NCBI GenBank assembly: GCA_947643615.1
Contig: CANRWO010000031.1
Span: forward strand, 1 to 39,375
Direction: 5' to 3'
DNA from: an uncultured Lachnospiraceae bacterium
GTDB taxonomy: Bacteria > Bacillota > Clostridia > Lachnospirales > Lachnospiraceae
DNA: 39,375 nt
This document shows, piece by piece, positions 27,771 through 35,268 of this stretch; position 1 is the stretch's first letter; the number at the start of each line of letters is the position of its first letter. The translations under genes and the position numbers were made by a program. Below the pieces are notes generated by a model. It ran no database searches and was not told the DNA's origin. It saw only the letters and a list, made by a program, of their open reading frames with translations.

Positions 27771-29072
27771 ATGAAGAAAGATTGGAACCAGTTCCAGGAA
27801 GCCATGACGCAGTTTTCGAACGAGAAACGTTACAGTGCGTCCTGCCAGATTTGGAACAATGACATGACTGATATATTGAATAAATATAAGCAGGAAGAGG
27901 TGGCATGGTATAACAGTCCCCAGGCCACGGAAAACGGCTTCATGACAACAACGCAGAATCTGTGGTATACACATTACCTTAATAAGAAGCGGCTTGCAGC
28001 GCTGGGATTGACGGCGCACTACGATTACATAAAGCCTACAGATTATGTGAAGGATGAGAACCGGCGTTATCCGTATTGGGATTACTCCCATGACGGTAAA
28101 AATTTAATCTGCAAGATCAGCGATGAAATGGTTTACCGGAAAGCTTTTTATGACAGAAACCGCTGTGTATGGTCGGATGAAAGAAGAAAATCGCCGGGTG
28201 AATACTATTTGATCCAATCCAGGAGCATGAACGGAAATTATGCCTGCCCCAACTGCGGCTGGGAAAGCGCCCTGGAACATTTTGTGGACGGCTGCGACTA
28301 TTGCCAGACCAAATTCCAAATAGAAGATTTAAAGCAAAAGGTCTCTTCCGTGTATAATCCGGGAGATTGGACACAGCGCAGGGACGGTTTTACCATTTAT
28401 AAAAACTTTGTGCCTATGTATGTGATTCTTGTGATCTTTATCATTGTTCTTTTGGCGATTGGGATCAACATGGGCGGTGCCATGACGGCGTTGACCCCAT
28501 TGCTTGGATTGGGTGCAATCATATTATTTGTGATGCTTTTTGTGGGAAAGAAGTCCAAAGAAAGTGTGGCAGAAGGGCCGGCAAAGACACGCCAGACGCT
28601 CGAAACGATACGAAGCGTGGACAAGCATTTCTCGGTGGAGAATTTAATCGGAAATCTGTCCAATAAGCTTCTCAGTATCTGCTATGCAGATTCGGCAGCG
28701 GAAATCGCTCCGTTTGCGGTATGCGATATGGCTGCTCTCCTCCCAAGGTATCGTGGTGTGATCGATTGTAAACTGTTAGAGTGCGTCCTGATGGATTATC
28801 GCAAGGACAATACATTTCAGCATTTACAGGTAAAAGTCGGGATGATGCTGACCAAATATGAAAACGGCGGAGTGCGCCAGGAAAAGGCTTATCTAAAGCT
28901 CAAACTTGTCAAAAGCATCCGCGCATTGACCCAGAGTATCAATGATGTGAACGTGTACCGCTGCGACTCCTGCGGTGCAAGCCTGTCACTGCTAAACGGC
29001 GGAAAGTGCGAATATTGCGGTCAGGGCTTGGATTTAAAGGAATATGACTGGGTGATCGAAGGATATGAATGA
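27771..29072 (+). CDS. zinc-ribbon membrane protein, possibly Tim44-like
   Basis: I start at the ATG preceded by GGAG at six bases, giving 433 residues; the frame is open 32 codons further but without a binding site. A zinc ribbon (CPNCG and CDYC, about residues 159-176) precedes one hairpin of two hydrophobic segments (about 215-262). The C-terminal part (about 290-400) resembles a Tim44-like fold in its VENLIGNLSNKLLSICYADS and helix-strand pattern. It ends with a second ribbon, CDSCG and CEYCG. The family is not firmly recognised. It may sense or bind something at the membrane; its neighbours give no hint. Confidence 0.6.
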   Translation: MKKDWNQFQEAMTQFSNEKRYSASCQIWNNDMTDILNKYKQEEVAWYNSPQATENGFMTTTQNLWYTHYLNKKRLAALGLTAHYDYIKPTDYVKDENRRYPYWDYSHDGKNLICKISDEMVYRKAFYDRNRCVWSDERRKSPGEYYLIQSRSMNGNYACPNCGWESALEHFVDGCDYCQTKFQIEDLKQKVSSVYNPGDWTQRRDGFTIYKNFVPMYVILVIFIIVLLAIGINMGGAMTALTPLLGLGAIILFVMLFVGKKSKESVAEGPAKTRQTLETIRSVDKHFSVENLIGNLSNKLLSICYADSAAEIAPFAVCDMAALLPRYRGVIDCKLLECVLMDYRKDNTFQHLQVKVGMMLTKYENGGVRQEKAYLKLKLVKSIRALTQSINDVNVYRCDSCGASLSLLNGGKCEYCGQGLDLKEYDWVIEGYE

Positions 29073-29201
29073 GATATGAATCTCTGATACAATATCCCCA
29101 AAATCTCCGTAATCATATCATTGCAAACAGACGGCTTTGGAACGGGAAACAGATTTTAGCATTGCCACAATGAGCTTTCAAATAAGGCTTTGCGTTCAAA
29201 A

Positions 29202-29423
29202 TCAGTTCTCCGTTCTGCCGGCAGCAGAATGGATTTCCGCTTGCACCTTCTTAAAATTTTCCTCTAAATCGTCTGCCCCATCCAAAACCATCTGCTTACA
29301 AAGCAACCGTTTCTGCCATTCGTCATGCTGTGCCCTGCTTCTCATATTAGTACTGCCAGTATCATATTCTCTGGCCCATTCGATGAACTCCAAATGGTTT
29401 GTATACATATCGCCTTCAGGCAT
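29202..29423 (-). pseudogene. C-terminal fragment of a P-loop kinase-like protein
   Basis: The frame encodes GDMYTNHLEFIEWAREYD followed by NMRSRAQHDEWQKR, a pattern I associate with the C-terminus of small P-loop nucleotide kinase-like proteins. The N-terminal half with the Walker A motif is missing: the frame stays open a few codons upstream but argS ends only 73 bases away. It is best read as a decayed remnant. A short functional gene is possible but there is no good binding site. Confidence 0.5.
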
Positions 29424-29495
29424 AATTCGGTCATTACATATCTCCCTTTTTGGATTTGTGTACCCGTTGGGTTTTCCTTATTTATATTCCCTTAT

Positions 29496-31193
29496 TTACA
29501 TTTCCTCAGGACATTCTATTCCAAGCAAACCGCACGCATCCTTCAGAACTAATTGAACCAGGTTCACAATATATAGCCTTGCCTGCTTTGTTTCTTCTGG
29601 TGCATGCAGAATGGGGCACTCCTGGTAAAACTTGTTAAACGCCGCTGCCAATGAAATAATATACCTGGCTACTACGGAAGGCTCATATTTTTCTGCTGCA
29701 CTAAGAACTGCAGCCTTATATCTGTCCAAAGTTTTTATTAAAGCAAACGTCCTGTCATCCGTTAATGTATTATAGTCTATTTTATCCTCCGTTACATTTA
29801 TTTCGGCCTTGCGTAATATACTTTTCGCACGTGCATAAGTGTACTGTGCATAAGGTCCCGTTGCCCCTTCAAAGCTGAGGACATCTTTCCATGAAAAGTC
29901 TACATTTTTAATTCTCTGATTAAACAGATCATGGAAAATAATTGCCCCTACACCGACCATTTTAGCTATATTCTCTTTATCCTTCAGTCCGGGATTCTTT
30001 TCCTGAATTGCTATATTTGCACGTTCAACAGCTTCTTTCAGGATATCTTCTGCATAAATAATGTTACCTCTTCTTGTAGAAAGCTTTGCGCCGGCTAAGC
30101 TTACCAGGCCATAAGGAATATGGACCAGGTTCTCTGCCCAATCATAACCCATAATTTCAATTGCCTTGAATACCTGTTTAAAATGCAGCGTTTGTTCTAA
30201 TCCTGTCACATACAGGCATTTTTCAAAGTCATAAGTTTTCTTGCGATATAGGACCGCTGCAATGTCTCTGGAATGATAAATAGAGCTGCCGTTACTTTTG
30301 GTTATCAGGCAAGGCGGCATGTTATACTCCGTTAAGTCAATGACTTTTGCGCCTTGGCTTTCAGTTAATAAATGCCTGTCTTCTAAATCTTGTACAAGTG
30401 CAGGAATCTGATCCCGATAAAAGCTTTCTCCCAAATAAAAGTCAAACGACATATTAAGCAGATCATATACCCGTTCAAATTCAGCCATACTTATCTTTTT
30501 AAACCATTCCCATATTTCAAGCGCCTCTGCATCATCGCGCTCCATTTTAACAAACCAATTCCTTGCTTCTTCGATCAGCTGTGGGTTGTGTTCTTTTTCA
30601 TTGTTAAATTTAACATATATCCGCAGTAATTCTTCTATGCCTTTCTCTTCAATTTCTTCCTTAGAACTCCATAGCTTATATGCAACAATAAGCTTGCCAA
30701 ACTGTGTTCCCCAATCCCCTAAATGATTGATTCGTACAACTTTATACCCCAATTTGTCATGAATTTTATATAAAGAGTTTCCAATAATAGTTGTGCGCAG
30801 ACACCCAACATGGAAATTTTTGGCAATATTGGGGGAAGAATAGTCCATACACACCGTCTTTCCCATACCTATTGGAGGGATCCCCAGGTTTTCTCCCGTT
30901 AGTGACTGCACACACCTGCTTGTGTACATCAGACGGTTTAAAAAAATATTGCAATAAGCTCCGACATTCTCTGCTTTATCTATTCCAAGAGTGTCTTTCT
31001 TGGAATCTAATGCTTTTGCTGCATCCTGAGATATCATAGCGGGATTTTTATTCATCTTGTTACCTAACGCAAAGCATGGCAGGGAGTAATCTCCCAATTT
31101 TTCTTCTGGTGGGATTTCCATCAATTTTTCTAATTCTGCAGCTGAAACATTTGATAATACTTCCGATAAATACTGACAAATTTTTGTTTTCAT
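29496..31193 (-). CDS. argS: arginyl-tRNA synthetase with HVGC in place of the HIGH motif
   Basis: The enzyme charges tRNA-Arg. The 565-residue protein has the N-terminal add-on domain (1-100), the class I catalytic core and the C-terminal DALR anticodon domain (about 445-565). The signature region reads SSPNIAKNFHVGCLRTT (119-135): the fourth HIGH position is Cys131 instead of the usual His. The KMSKS-like site is KLSTRRGN (370-377), normal for ArgRS. The gene is more AT-rich than the core part of the window and sits among gene fragments, which suggests a transferred or second copy. A leader peptide rich in Arg codons and a terminator precede it. Confidence 0.93.
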   Translation of the reverse strand: MKTKICQYLSEVLSNVSAAELEKLMEIPPEEKLGDYSLPCFALGNKMNKNPAMISQDAAKALDSKKDTLGIDKAENVGAYCNIFLNRLMYTSRCVQSLTGENLGIPPIGMGKTVCMDYSSPNIAKNFHVGCLRTTIIGNSLYKIHDKLGYKVVRINHLGDWGTQFGKLIVAYKLWSSKEEIEEKGIEELLRIYVKFNNEKEHNPQLIEEARNWFVKMERDDAEALEIWEWFKKISMAEFERVYDLLNMSFDFYLGESFYRDQIPALVQDLEDRHLLTESQGAKVIDLTEYNMPPCLITKSNGSSIYHSRDIAAVLYRKKTYDFEKCLYVTGLEQTLHFKQVFKAIEIMGYDWAENLVHIPYGLVSLAGAKLSTRRGNIIYAEDILKEAVERANIAIQEKNPGLKDKENIAKMVGVGAIIFHDLFNQRIKNVDFSWKDVLSFEGATGPYAQYTYARAKSILRKAEINVTEDKIDYNTLTDDRTFALIKTLDRYKAAVLSAAEKYEPSVVARYIISLAAAFNKFYQECPILHAPEETKQARLYIVNLVQLVLKDACGLLGIECPEEM

Positions 31194-31230
31194 TCTGGCC
31201 TCCGTATCGTTTTCCTTTTTAATTTCGGAT

Positions 31231-31280
31231 AAAAAAAGAACCGCAACGGAATTAGCTTCTGCTAAATCTATTACGGTTCT
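31231..31280 (-). terminator. attenuator terminator in the argS leader
   Basis: AGAACCG (31280-31274) pairs with CGGTTCT (31243-31237), with an inner TTAGC-AGAA-GCTAA stem, followed by TTTTTTT. It lies 38 bases before the argS start, so it must be bypassed for expression. The 5' arm can pair instead with TGCGGTT at 31311-31305 (seven pairs, one G-U), a possible antiterminator. Confidence 0.8.
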
Positions 31281-31318
31281 GTATCTATGGATTCATTCAA
31301 CAGCAACCGCACAGTAAC

Positions 31319-31375
31319 AAGACGTACATCTCCTGTAACCATGCGGAAAACGATGGTTACAAGAAATTACGTCTT
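31319..31375 (-). promoter_or_regulatory. hairpin over the end of the argS leader peptide
   Basis: AAGACGTA (31375-31368) pairs with TACGTCTT (31326-31319), and inside it GTAACCAT (31360-31353) pairs with ATGGTTAC (31342-31335), both perfect 8-bp stems. The outer 5' arm covers the last Arg codons of the leader peptide, so a ribosome stalled there would keep the outer stem open. Confidence 0.65.
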
Positions 31376-31416
31376 TCTTCTCTGCGTCTCAAGCTGTTTA
31401 TGAATAATATGCCCAT
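31357..31416 (-). CDS. argS leader peptide, 19 residues with five Arg codons
   Basis: A short frame starts with ATG eight bases after GAGAGG and encodes MGILFINSLRRREERRNFL. Five of eight consecutive codons are Arg (AGA CGC AGA, two Glu, AGA CGT). It ends in TAA inside the hairpin at 31319-31375. Frames of this kind control amino-acid genes by ribosome stalling when the charged tRNA is short. Here the amino acid matches the downstream synthetase, which is strong support. No T-box sequence is seen. Confidence 0.75.
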   Translation of the reverse strand: MGILFINSLRRREERRNFL

Positions 31417-31446
31417 AGAAATTATCCTCTCAAATTAGTATAGTTA

Positions 31447-31475
31447 AATCTATCACAAAATATACTTTTGTGCAA
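31447..31475 (-). promoter_or_regulatory. promoter of the argS leader
   Basis: TTGCAC (31470-31475) and TAGATT (31447-31452) are 17 bases apart on the minus strand, with an extended TG before the -10. The transcript would start near 31440, about 25 bases before the leader peptide. Confidence 0.55.
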
Positions 31476-31533
31476 GTACTTTGGGTAAAAATTTATATCA
31501 ATACCGATTGACAATTATGTCGCTTGTGGATGC

Positions 31534-31610
31534 ATTTTCAGTCTGCAAAGCAGATTTCCGACGGCGCATCGGTGGCTACGTCCAGGAAATCTAACGCTGC
31601 AGATGGAGTT
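31534..31610 (+). repeat. dispersed repeat-like segment, copy A
   Basis: This stretch aligns with 32847-32923 over about 77 bases with one gap. Shared blocks include ATTTTC, CTGCAA, CGGTGGC, AACGC and GCAGATGGA. In the plus strand both copies read FS-CKA at the start. No gene is supported here. The nature of the repeat is unknown. Confidence 0.4.
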
Positions 31611-31651
31611 ATAAAATACCCCTGTGCGGAATTTCATTTATTCCCTATATC

Positions 31652-32167
31652 CTACAGTTCAATGTCAACTTGGTATTCATGATCAATAAGAAGATAATTG
31701 ACCTTGTAATTCTGACACTGCTCCAATATTCGGGCATTATCTCCAAGCACGGTTTCTATTGTACAGCCTTCATCATCCATTCTGTTTTCTATAACATTAG
31801 CATACTTTTTTATATCACTAAAATGATCCGTAATATATGTATTACTCATAACTAAGCAATAATATTTTATATTTTTTAAATACTCCGATCCGAAATCCTT
31901 CGACCACTCAAAAGGAATATAGCATCCTTCAACAATAAGATTTTGCTCATTCTCAATAGCTGTTTTTATCATTTCACACACAATTGGCCATAAATACTCC
32001 GTCAATTCTTTCTCATCACTCACAGGGGTAAGCATAGTGTTTCCGCTACGAATAAGTCCCATCTTTAAGTGGTCTATAGATAGATACGGGTATTTATATT
32101 TTTCAAGTAATTTCTGAGCAAGTGCCGTCTTCCCTGTGTGAGATGCTCCTGTTATCAAAATAATCAT
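31652..32167 (-). CDS. small P-loop kinase-like ATPase
   Basis: The 171-residue protein begins MIILITGASHTGKTALAQ, a Walker A motif (GASHTGKT, residues 7-14) at the very N-terminus. A DHLKMGLIRSG segment follows as in shikimate and adenylate kinase-like folds, and NLIVEGCYIPFEW supplies a Walker B-like strand. The length fits a single-domain nucleotide or small-molecule kinase. The substrate cannot be named. It is a single gene in the AT-rich accessory region, with no partner evident. Confidence 0.7.
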   Translation of the reverse strand: MIILITGASHTGKTALAQKLLEKYKYPYLSIDHLKMGLIRSGNTMLTPVSDEKELTEYLWPIVCEMIKTAIENEQNLIVEGCYIPFEWSKDFGSEYLKNIKYYCLVMSNTYITDHFSDIKKYANVIENRMDDEGCTIETVLGDNARILEQCQNYKVNYLLIDHEYQVDIEL

Positions 32168-32246
32168 CCGCTTGCTCCAATCCCATGTAATAAATTCACG
32201 TTTTCTCTACACAGCGCTCCAGCAGAAAGATGTCATGTTCTACAGA

Positions 32247-32579
32247 TTATCCCTTCAAATTTTTCAGCGCTTCAGAATTATTTGAGATAATCTCTCCAAC
32301 AATCTGACATTTTTCCAAGTCCGGGCAGTCACCACATGTCGTTACATCCTTCTTCAGCGCACACTGACGAATATGACACAAACTATCGCAAAATACGGTT
32401 TTTACGCCATCAACACGGCAGCCTTGGCAGTTGATGTGTTCAGGCAGAATGGGCGCATTATTAAACTCGGCCCATAATTTTGCAGTTTTTTCACGTAGTG
32501 CCTGGTCGTCATTTACTGTTGCAATGTATGCTTCGCATTTTTCACAGTTCAACCCGCAATATGCAATCATGTCTTTCAT
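32247..32579 (-). CDS. DUF3795 cysteine-rich protein
   Basis: The 110-residue protein starts MKDMIAYCGLNCEKCEAYIAT, the typical DUF3795 start. Cysteines come in pairs: C8/C12/C15, then CQGC, FCDSLCHIRQC and CGDCPDLEKC, eleven or more in all. This suggests binding of zinc or an iron-sulfur cluster. The family is common in anaerobes and has no assigned function. It is transcribed in the same direction as the P-loop kinase 79 bases downstream and may share its transcript. Confidence 0.8.
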   Translation of the reverse strand: MKDMIAYCGLNCEKCEAYIATVNDDQALREKTAKLWAEFNNAPILPEHINCQGCRVDGVKTVFCDSLCHIRQCALKKDVTTCGDCPDLEKCQIVGEIISNNSEALKNLKG

Positions 32580-32846
32580 AGCTATGTACCTCTCCCTAAA
32601 ATACCTTTTTCTTTTTATGTAACTTTCCTGTGAATTCCTATTTTAACATATCCAAAGCATTCGAACAATCTGTTTTCCACAAATTATTCGTCAAGCCGCC
32701 GGACATTTCATCTTTCAGATCACTATGATAAAAAATCTGTTTTGTCACCCTTTCGCTACCTTGACTTCCCTCCGCATTCTTTGTATCATAATCATAGAAT
32801 CCCAGTGTACTGTACCATTCATCTTCAGCCAAATAACGCAGAATGA

Positions 32847-32923
32847 ATTTTCGGCCTGCAAGGCTGCTGAACGAGGCGATGCGGTGGCATTGTTGAGTGA
32901 GGCCAACGCAGCAGATGGAAATT
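32847..32923 (+). repeat. dispersed repeat-like segment, copy B
   Basis: Counterpart of 31534-31610, in the same orientation. The plus strand reads FSACKAAERGDAVALLSEAN in an open frame without a binding site. It abuts the truncated minus-strand remnant, which may mean the repeat broke that gene. Confidence 0.4.
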
Positions 32924-33078
32924 CAAGCAAGCCAGTTGACGAAATAGGAACGGTACAGCATACCAGCACCACGAATTTATTTATCGCTGTACTAAAAAGG
33001 ATTCTATCATTAAAGTTCTATTACTAAAAAGGAAATGCTATTGATTTCCGAAAATAAGCATGAAAGGGGTGTTATCAT

Positions 33079-33138
33079 ATGAGGAAAACAGTATTGGCAC
33101 ACATAGGAACAGCAAACAGGAGGGCCTGCAAGAGATAA
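33079..33138 (+). CDS. possible leader peptide before the methyltransferase
   Basis: An ATG with AAAGGGG about ten bases upstream opens a 19-residue frame, MRKTVLAHIGTANRRACKR, ending 73 bases before the methyltransferase start. It is basic and has no known family. A strong hairpin follows. A leader role is inferred from position only. Confidence 0.35.
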   Translation: MRKTVLAHIGTANRRACKR

Positions 33139-33159
33139 AGCTGTTGTCCTCCTGGCTGA

Positions 33160-33190
33160 CCATGTCTGGACGAGGAAACTCCGGGCATGG
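33160..33190 (+). promoter_or_regulatory. hairpin in the leader of the methyltransferase gene
   Basis: CCATGTCTGGA (33160-33170) pairs with TCCGGGCATGG (33180-33190) over 11 positions with two G-U pairs and a 9-base loop. It ends about ten bases before the AGGAGG site of the gene. No T tract follows, so it would act on translation or stability if at all. Confidence 0.45.
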
Positions 33191-33211
33191 AAAAGGAAAA
33201 TAGGAGGCATT

Positions 33212-34021
33212 ATGTCACTTAATTGGATTAACGTAGAAGAATATTCTTTCAACAGCATTCTTATGATGGAGCGCTTTCAACTCAGGTTGCTCTCGCAATG
33301 GGCAGAACAGAATGAGACTCTGGCCAGGCAGCTTGGAATTGCCCTTGGTGGGAATCCGGCGGTTCGGTGGTATTTTCACCACAAATGTCCTGAATGCAGA
33401 GCGCTAGTGGAAAGCCTGGATGTGAAAACCCCGTTTATGGCGGATGAAACGGAAATCCGGGCCGCAGAGCTGTATGTACTTTCCCACGTAGAAGACTTTG
33501 TTACCTACACCACGCCGGAAGTCATGGACGAAAAGTGTGATTTCATATACGCCTGGGACAAGGAAAGGCTTTTTGAGCTGGCGGATTTTTCAGGGAAAAG
33601 AGTCCTCGATATCGGTAGCGGTTCGGGGCGGCTTTCCTTTGCCGCTGCGGAAAGAGCGGAAGAAGTCTATGCCAGCGAGCCGGTGGACAGCCTGCGGGAA
33701 TATCTGCGTGACAAGATCAAGAGGGAGAATATCCGGAATATCAGGGTGGTGGACGGAATGGTGGACAGCCTGCCCTATCCGGACGATACCTTTGACATCG
33801 TCATGTCCGGCCATGTGGTAGGGGACGATTACGGGGGGGAGCTGGCTGAAATCTTCCGTGTGGTGAAATCCGGCGGCTGGGTGCTGGACTGCCCTGGTGA
33901 GCCGAACTGCAAACACGAATCTGACAGAGAACTTCTACGGCGCGGCTTTGAAGAGTTCTATTATAAGAGCACATCCCTGGGAGGAGATGTGTACCGCTAC
34001 AGGAAACAGATTTTTAAATAG
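33212..34021 (+). CDS. class I SAM-dependent methyltransferase
   Basis: The 269-residue protein starts at an ATG four bases after AGGAGG. An N-terminal part of about 120 residues holds a CPEC pair. A Methyltransf_11-type domain follows: motif I VLDIGSGSGRLSFAAA (about 130-145), acidic residue in YASEPVDSL, then VDGMVDSLPYPDDTFDIVMSGHVVGDD and GGWVLDCPGEPN. The substrate is unknown. It is more GC-rich than the neighbours on both sides, and it ends at a strong terminator. The upstream short frame and hairpin hint at regulation by translation. Confidence 0.85.
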   Translation: MSLNWINVEEYSFNSILMMERFQLRLLSQWAEQNETLARQLGIALGGNPAVRWYFHHKCPECRALVESLDVKTPFMADETEIRAAELYVLSHVEDFVTYTTPEVMDEKCDFIYAWDKERLFELADFSGKRVLDIGSGSGRLSFAAAERAEEVYASEPVDSLREYLRDKIKRENIRNIRVVDGMVDSLPYPDDTFDIVMSGHVVGDDYGGELAEIFRVVKSGGWVLDCPGEPNCKHESDRELLRRGFEEFYYKSTSLGGDVYRYRKQIFK

Positions 34022-34042
34022 GCGTACTTATACATCATCACA

Positions 34043-34074
34043 AAAGGGCAGCGAATTTGAGCTGCCCTTTCTTT
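34043..34074 (+). terminator. terminator of the methyltransferase gene
   Basis: AAAGGGCAGC (34043-34052) pairs perfectly with GCTGCCCTTT (34061-34070) around an 8-base loop and is followed by CTTT. It separates the methyltransferase from the recombinase module. Confidence 0.9.
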
Positions 34075-34224
34075 GGATTTCTTAAGCGGTATTTTTCAGA
34101 GCATGTTTGAAAAATCGCTGATAGTTTCCTATGCATAACAAGGATCTACAACCACTTCAATGACATTCGTTTCTCTCCCCATTTTTTTAGATAAATATTC
34201 ATTGCCTTAGATAAGGATGCCCAA

Positions 34225-34280
34225 TAGACAATTTATGGACAGGCACTCATAATTATAAAAAAACTAAGGAGAGTGCCTGT
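34225..34280 (+). promoter_or_regulatory. recombinase promoter with inverted repeat around start region
   Basis: TAGACA (34225-34230) and CATAAT (34248-34253) are 17 bases apart. ACAGGCACTC (34239-34248) and GAGTGCCTGT (34271-34280) form a perfect 10-bp inverted repeat. The left arm lies between the promoter elements and the right arm lies between the AAGGAGA site and the ATG. The repeat may be an operator; if transcription starts further up, it would hide the ribosome site. Upstream, TTAGATAA occurs at 34187 and 34207, the second inside CCTTA-GA-TAAGG. Confidence 0.55.
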
Positions 34281-34282
34281 TT

Positions 34283-35209
34283 ATGAACACTTTGAATAAC
34301 TATATTACCGGATATATTGAATATTGTGAGTACCGCAAACGTTTAGACACCAAAACGTTAAAGGCATACAAGATTGATTTGAAGCAATATGCTGACTATT
34401 GCTCAGATTTATCTGAATGCTTTTGTAAAGATGTTGTGGACAATTTTATCACTAGCCTGCACAAGAACCATAAACCCAAAACTGTCAAGCGAAAAATAGC
34501 AAGTTTAAAAGCTTTCTTTCATTACCTGGAATATAAAGAGATATTAGAGGAAAACCCTTTTGCAAAGCTTGATATCCGCTTTCGGGAGGCCAAGCTTCTC
34601 CCAAAGACAATCCCTTTTCACTCCATACAGGCATTCCTGTCTACACTCTACGCCCAAAAGAAACAGGCAGAATCAGAATATCAGCAAAGATGCAGCATAA
34701 GGGACATCGCTGTCATTGAGCTGCTGTTCGCTACCGGAATGCGTATTTCTGAATTATGTTCCCTTAAACCATCAGATATAGATTTGGAAAGTAATAACAT
34801 CCTGATTTATGGGAAAGGCGCCAAAGAAAGAATTATCCAGATTGGTAATCCAGAAGTTATTGTGGCGTTAAAATTGTATAAGGAGACATTTCTAAAAGAA
34901 ATAGATTCATGTGGATACTTTTTTGTGAACAGGCTGCAGCATAAACTGTCGGATCAGTCTGTCCGTTTAATGATTAACCATTATGCACGCCTAGCTGGCA
35001 TCAGCCAGCATATTACACCGCATATGTTCAGGCACTCTTTTGCTACCCTTTTACTGGAACAGGATGTTGATATCAGATATATTCAAAGGATGCTTGGGCA
35101 CAGTTCTATTAGCACAACCGAGATTTATACGCATGTATCGAATTCAAAGCAAAAAGATATTCTTGTACATAAACATCCCCGGAACAAGATGGATATCAAT
35201 AAAGGATAA
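34283..35209 (+). CDS. tyrosine recombinase, XerC/D-like
   Basis: The 308-residue protein has an N-terminal SAM-like core-binding domain (about 1-95) and a catalytic domain with all expected residues: Arg154 (ATGMRISELC), Lys178 (YGKGAKER), His247 and Arg250 (HMFRHSF), His273 (LGHSSI) and the nucleophile Tyr282 (EIYTHV). Such enzymes cut and rejoin specific DNA sites for integration, excision or inversion. The last three codons and the stop lie inside a 40-bp sequence that recurs inverted at the end of the window. That neighbouring pair is its most likely substrate. AAGGAGA precedes the ATG. The host dif-type XerC/D role is less likely given the context. Confidence 0.92.
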   Translation: MNTLNNYITGYIEYCEYRKRLDTKTLKAYKIDLKQYADYCSDLSECFCKDVVDNFITSLHKNHKPKTVKRKIASLKAFFHYLEYKEILEENPFAKLDIRFREAKLLPKTIPFHSIQAFLSTLYAQKKQAESEYQQRCSIRDIAVIELLFATGMRISELCSLKPSDIDLESNNILIYGKGAKERIIQIGNPEVIVALKLYKETFLKEIDSCGYFFVNRLQHKLSDQSVRLMINHYARLAGISQHITPHMFRHSFATLLLEQDVDIRYIQRMLGHSSISTTEIYTHVSNSKQKDILVHKHPRNKMDINKG

Positions 35210-35237
35210 TTCCTGATTATTGGGGGTTAGAAGAAAA
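35198..35237 (+). repeat. left inverted repeat next to the recombinase
   Basis: A 40-bp sequence perfectly repeated in inverted orientation at 39336-39375. It starts with the last codons of the recombinase (AATAAAGGATAA) and includes the inner dyad ATAAT-TCCTG-ATTAT. Identity stops at 35238 on the inner side. On the outer side it reaches the limit of what the window can show. Confidence 0.95.
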
Positions 35238-35268
35238 ACCATCTGTTTTAAATATTAAAGTAGGAGGT

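Larger units (their letters stand above)
32580..33211. other. gene-poor region with a coding remnant, a repeat copy and a leader
   Basis: No full gene is supported in these 632 bases. A minus-strand frame (32638-32832, open a little further upstream) encodes LAEDEWYSTLGFYDYDTKN and runs to a stop; it looks like the C-terminus of an unknown protein cut off near the repeat at 32847-32923. A short upstream frame and hairpin for the methyltransferase gene lie at 33079-33190. Confidence 0.4.

Noticed and set aside
31194..31440. T-box riboswitch before argS.
   Set aside because: The conserved antiterminator bulge sequence is absent; the leader instead has an Arg-rich short frame and a simple terminator.
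33171..33186. GAGGAAACTCCGGGC resembles the conserved P4 core of RNase P RNA.
   Set aside because: The usual GAGGAAAGTCCGGGC differs at one base, no other RNase P elements are found around it, and the bases are explained by the 11-bp hairpin.
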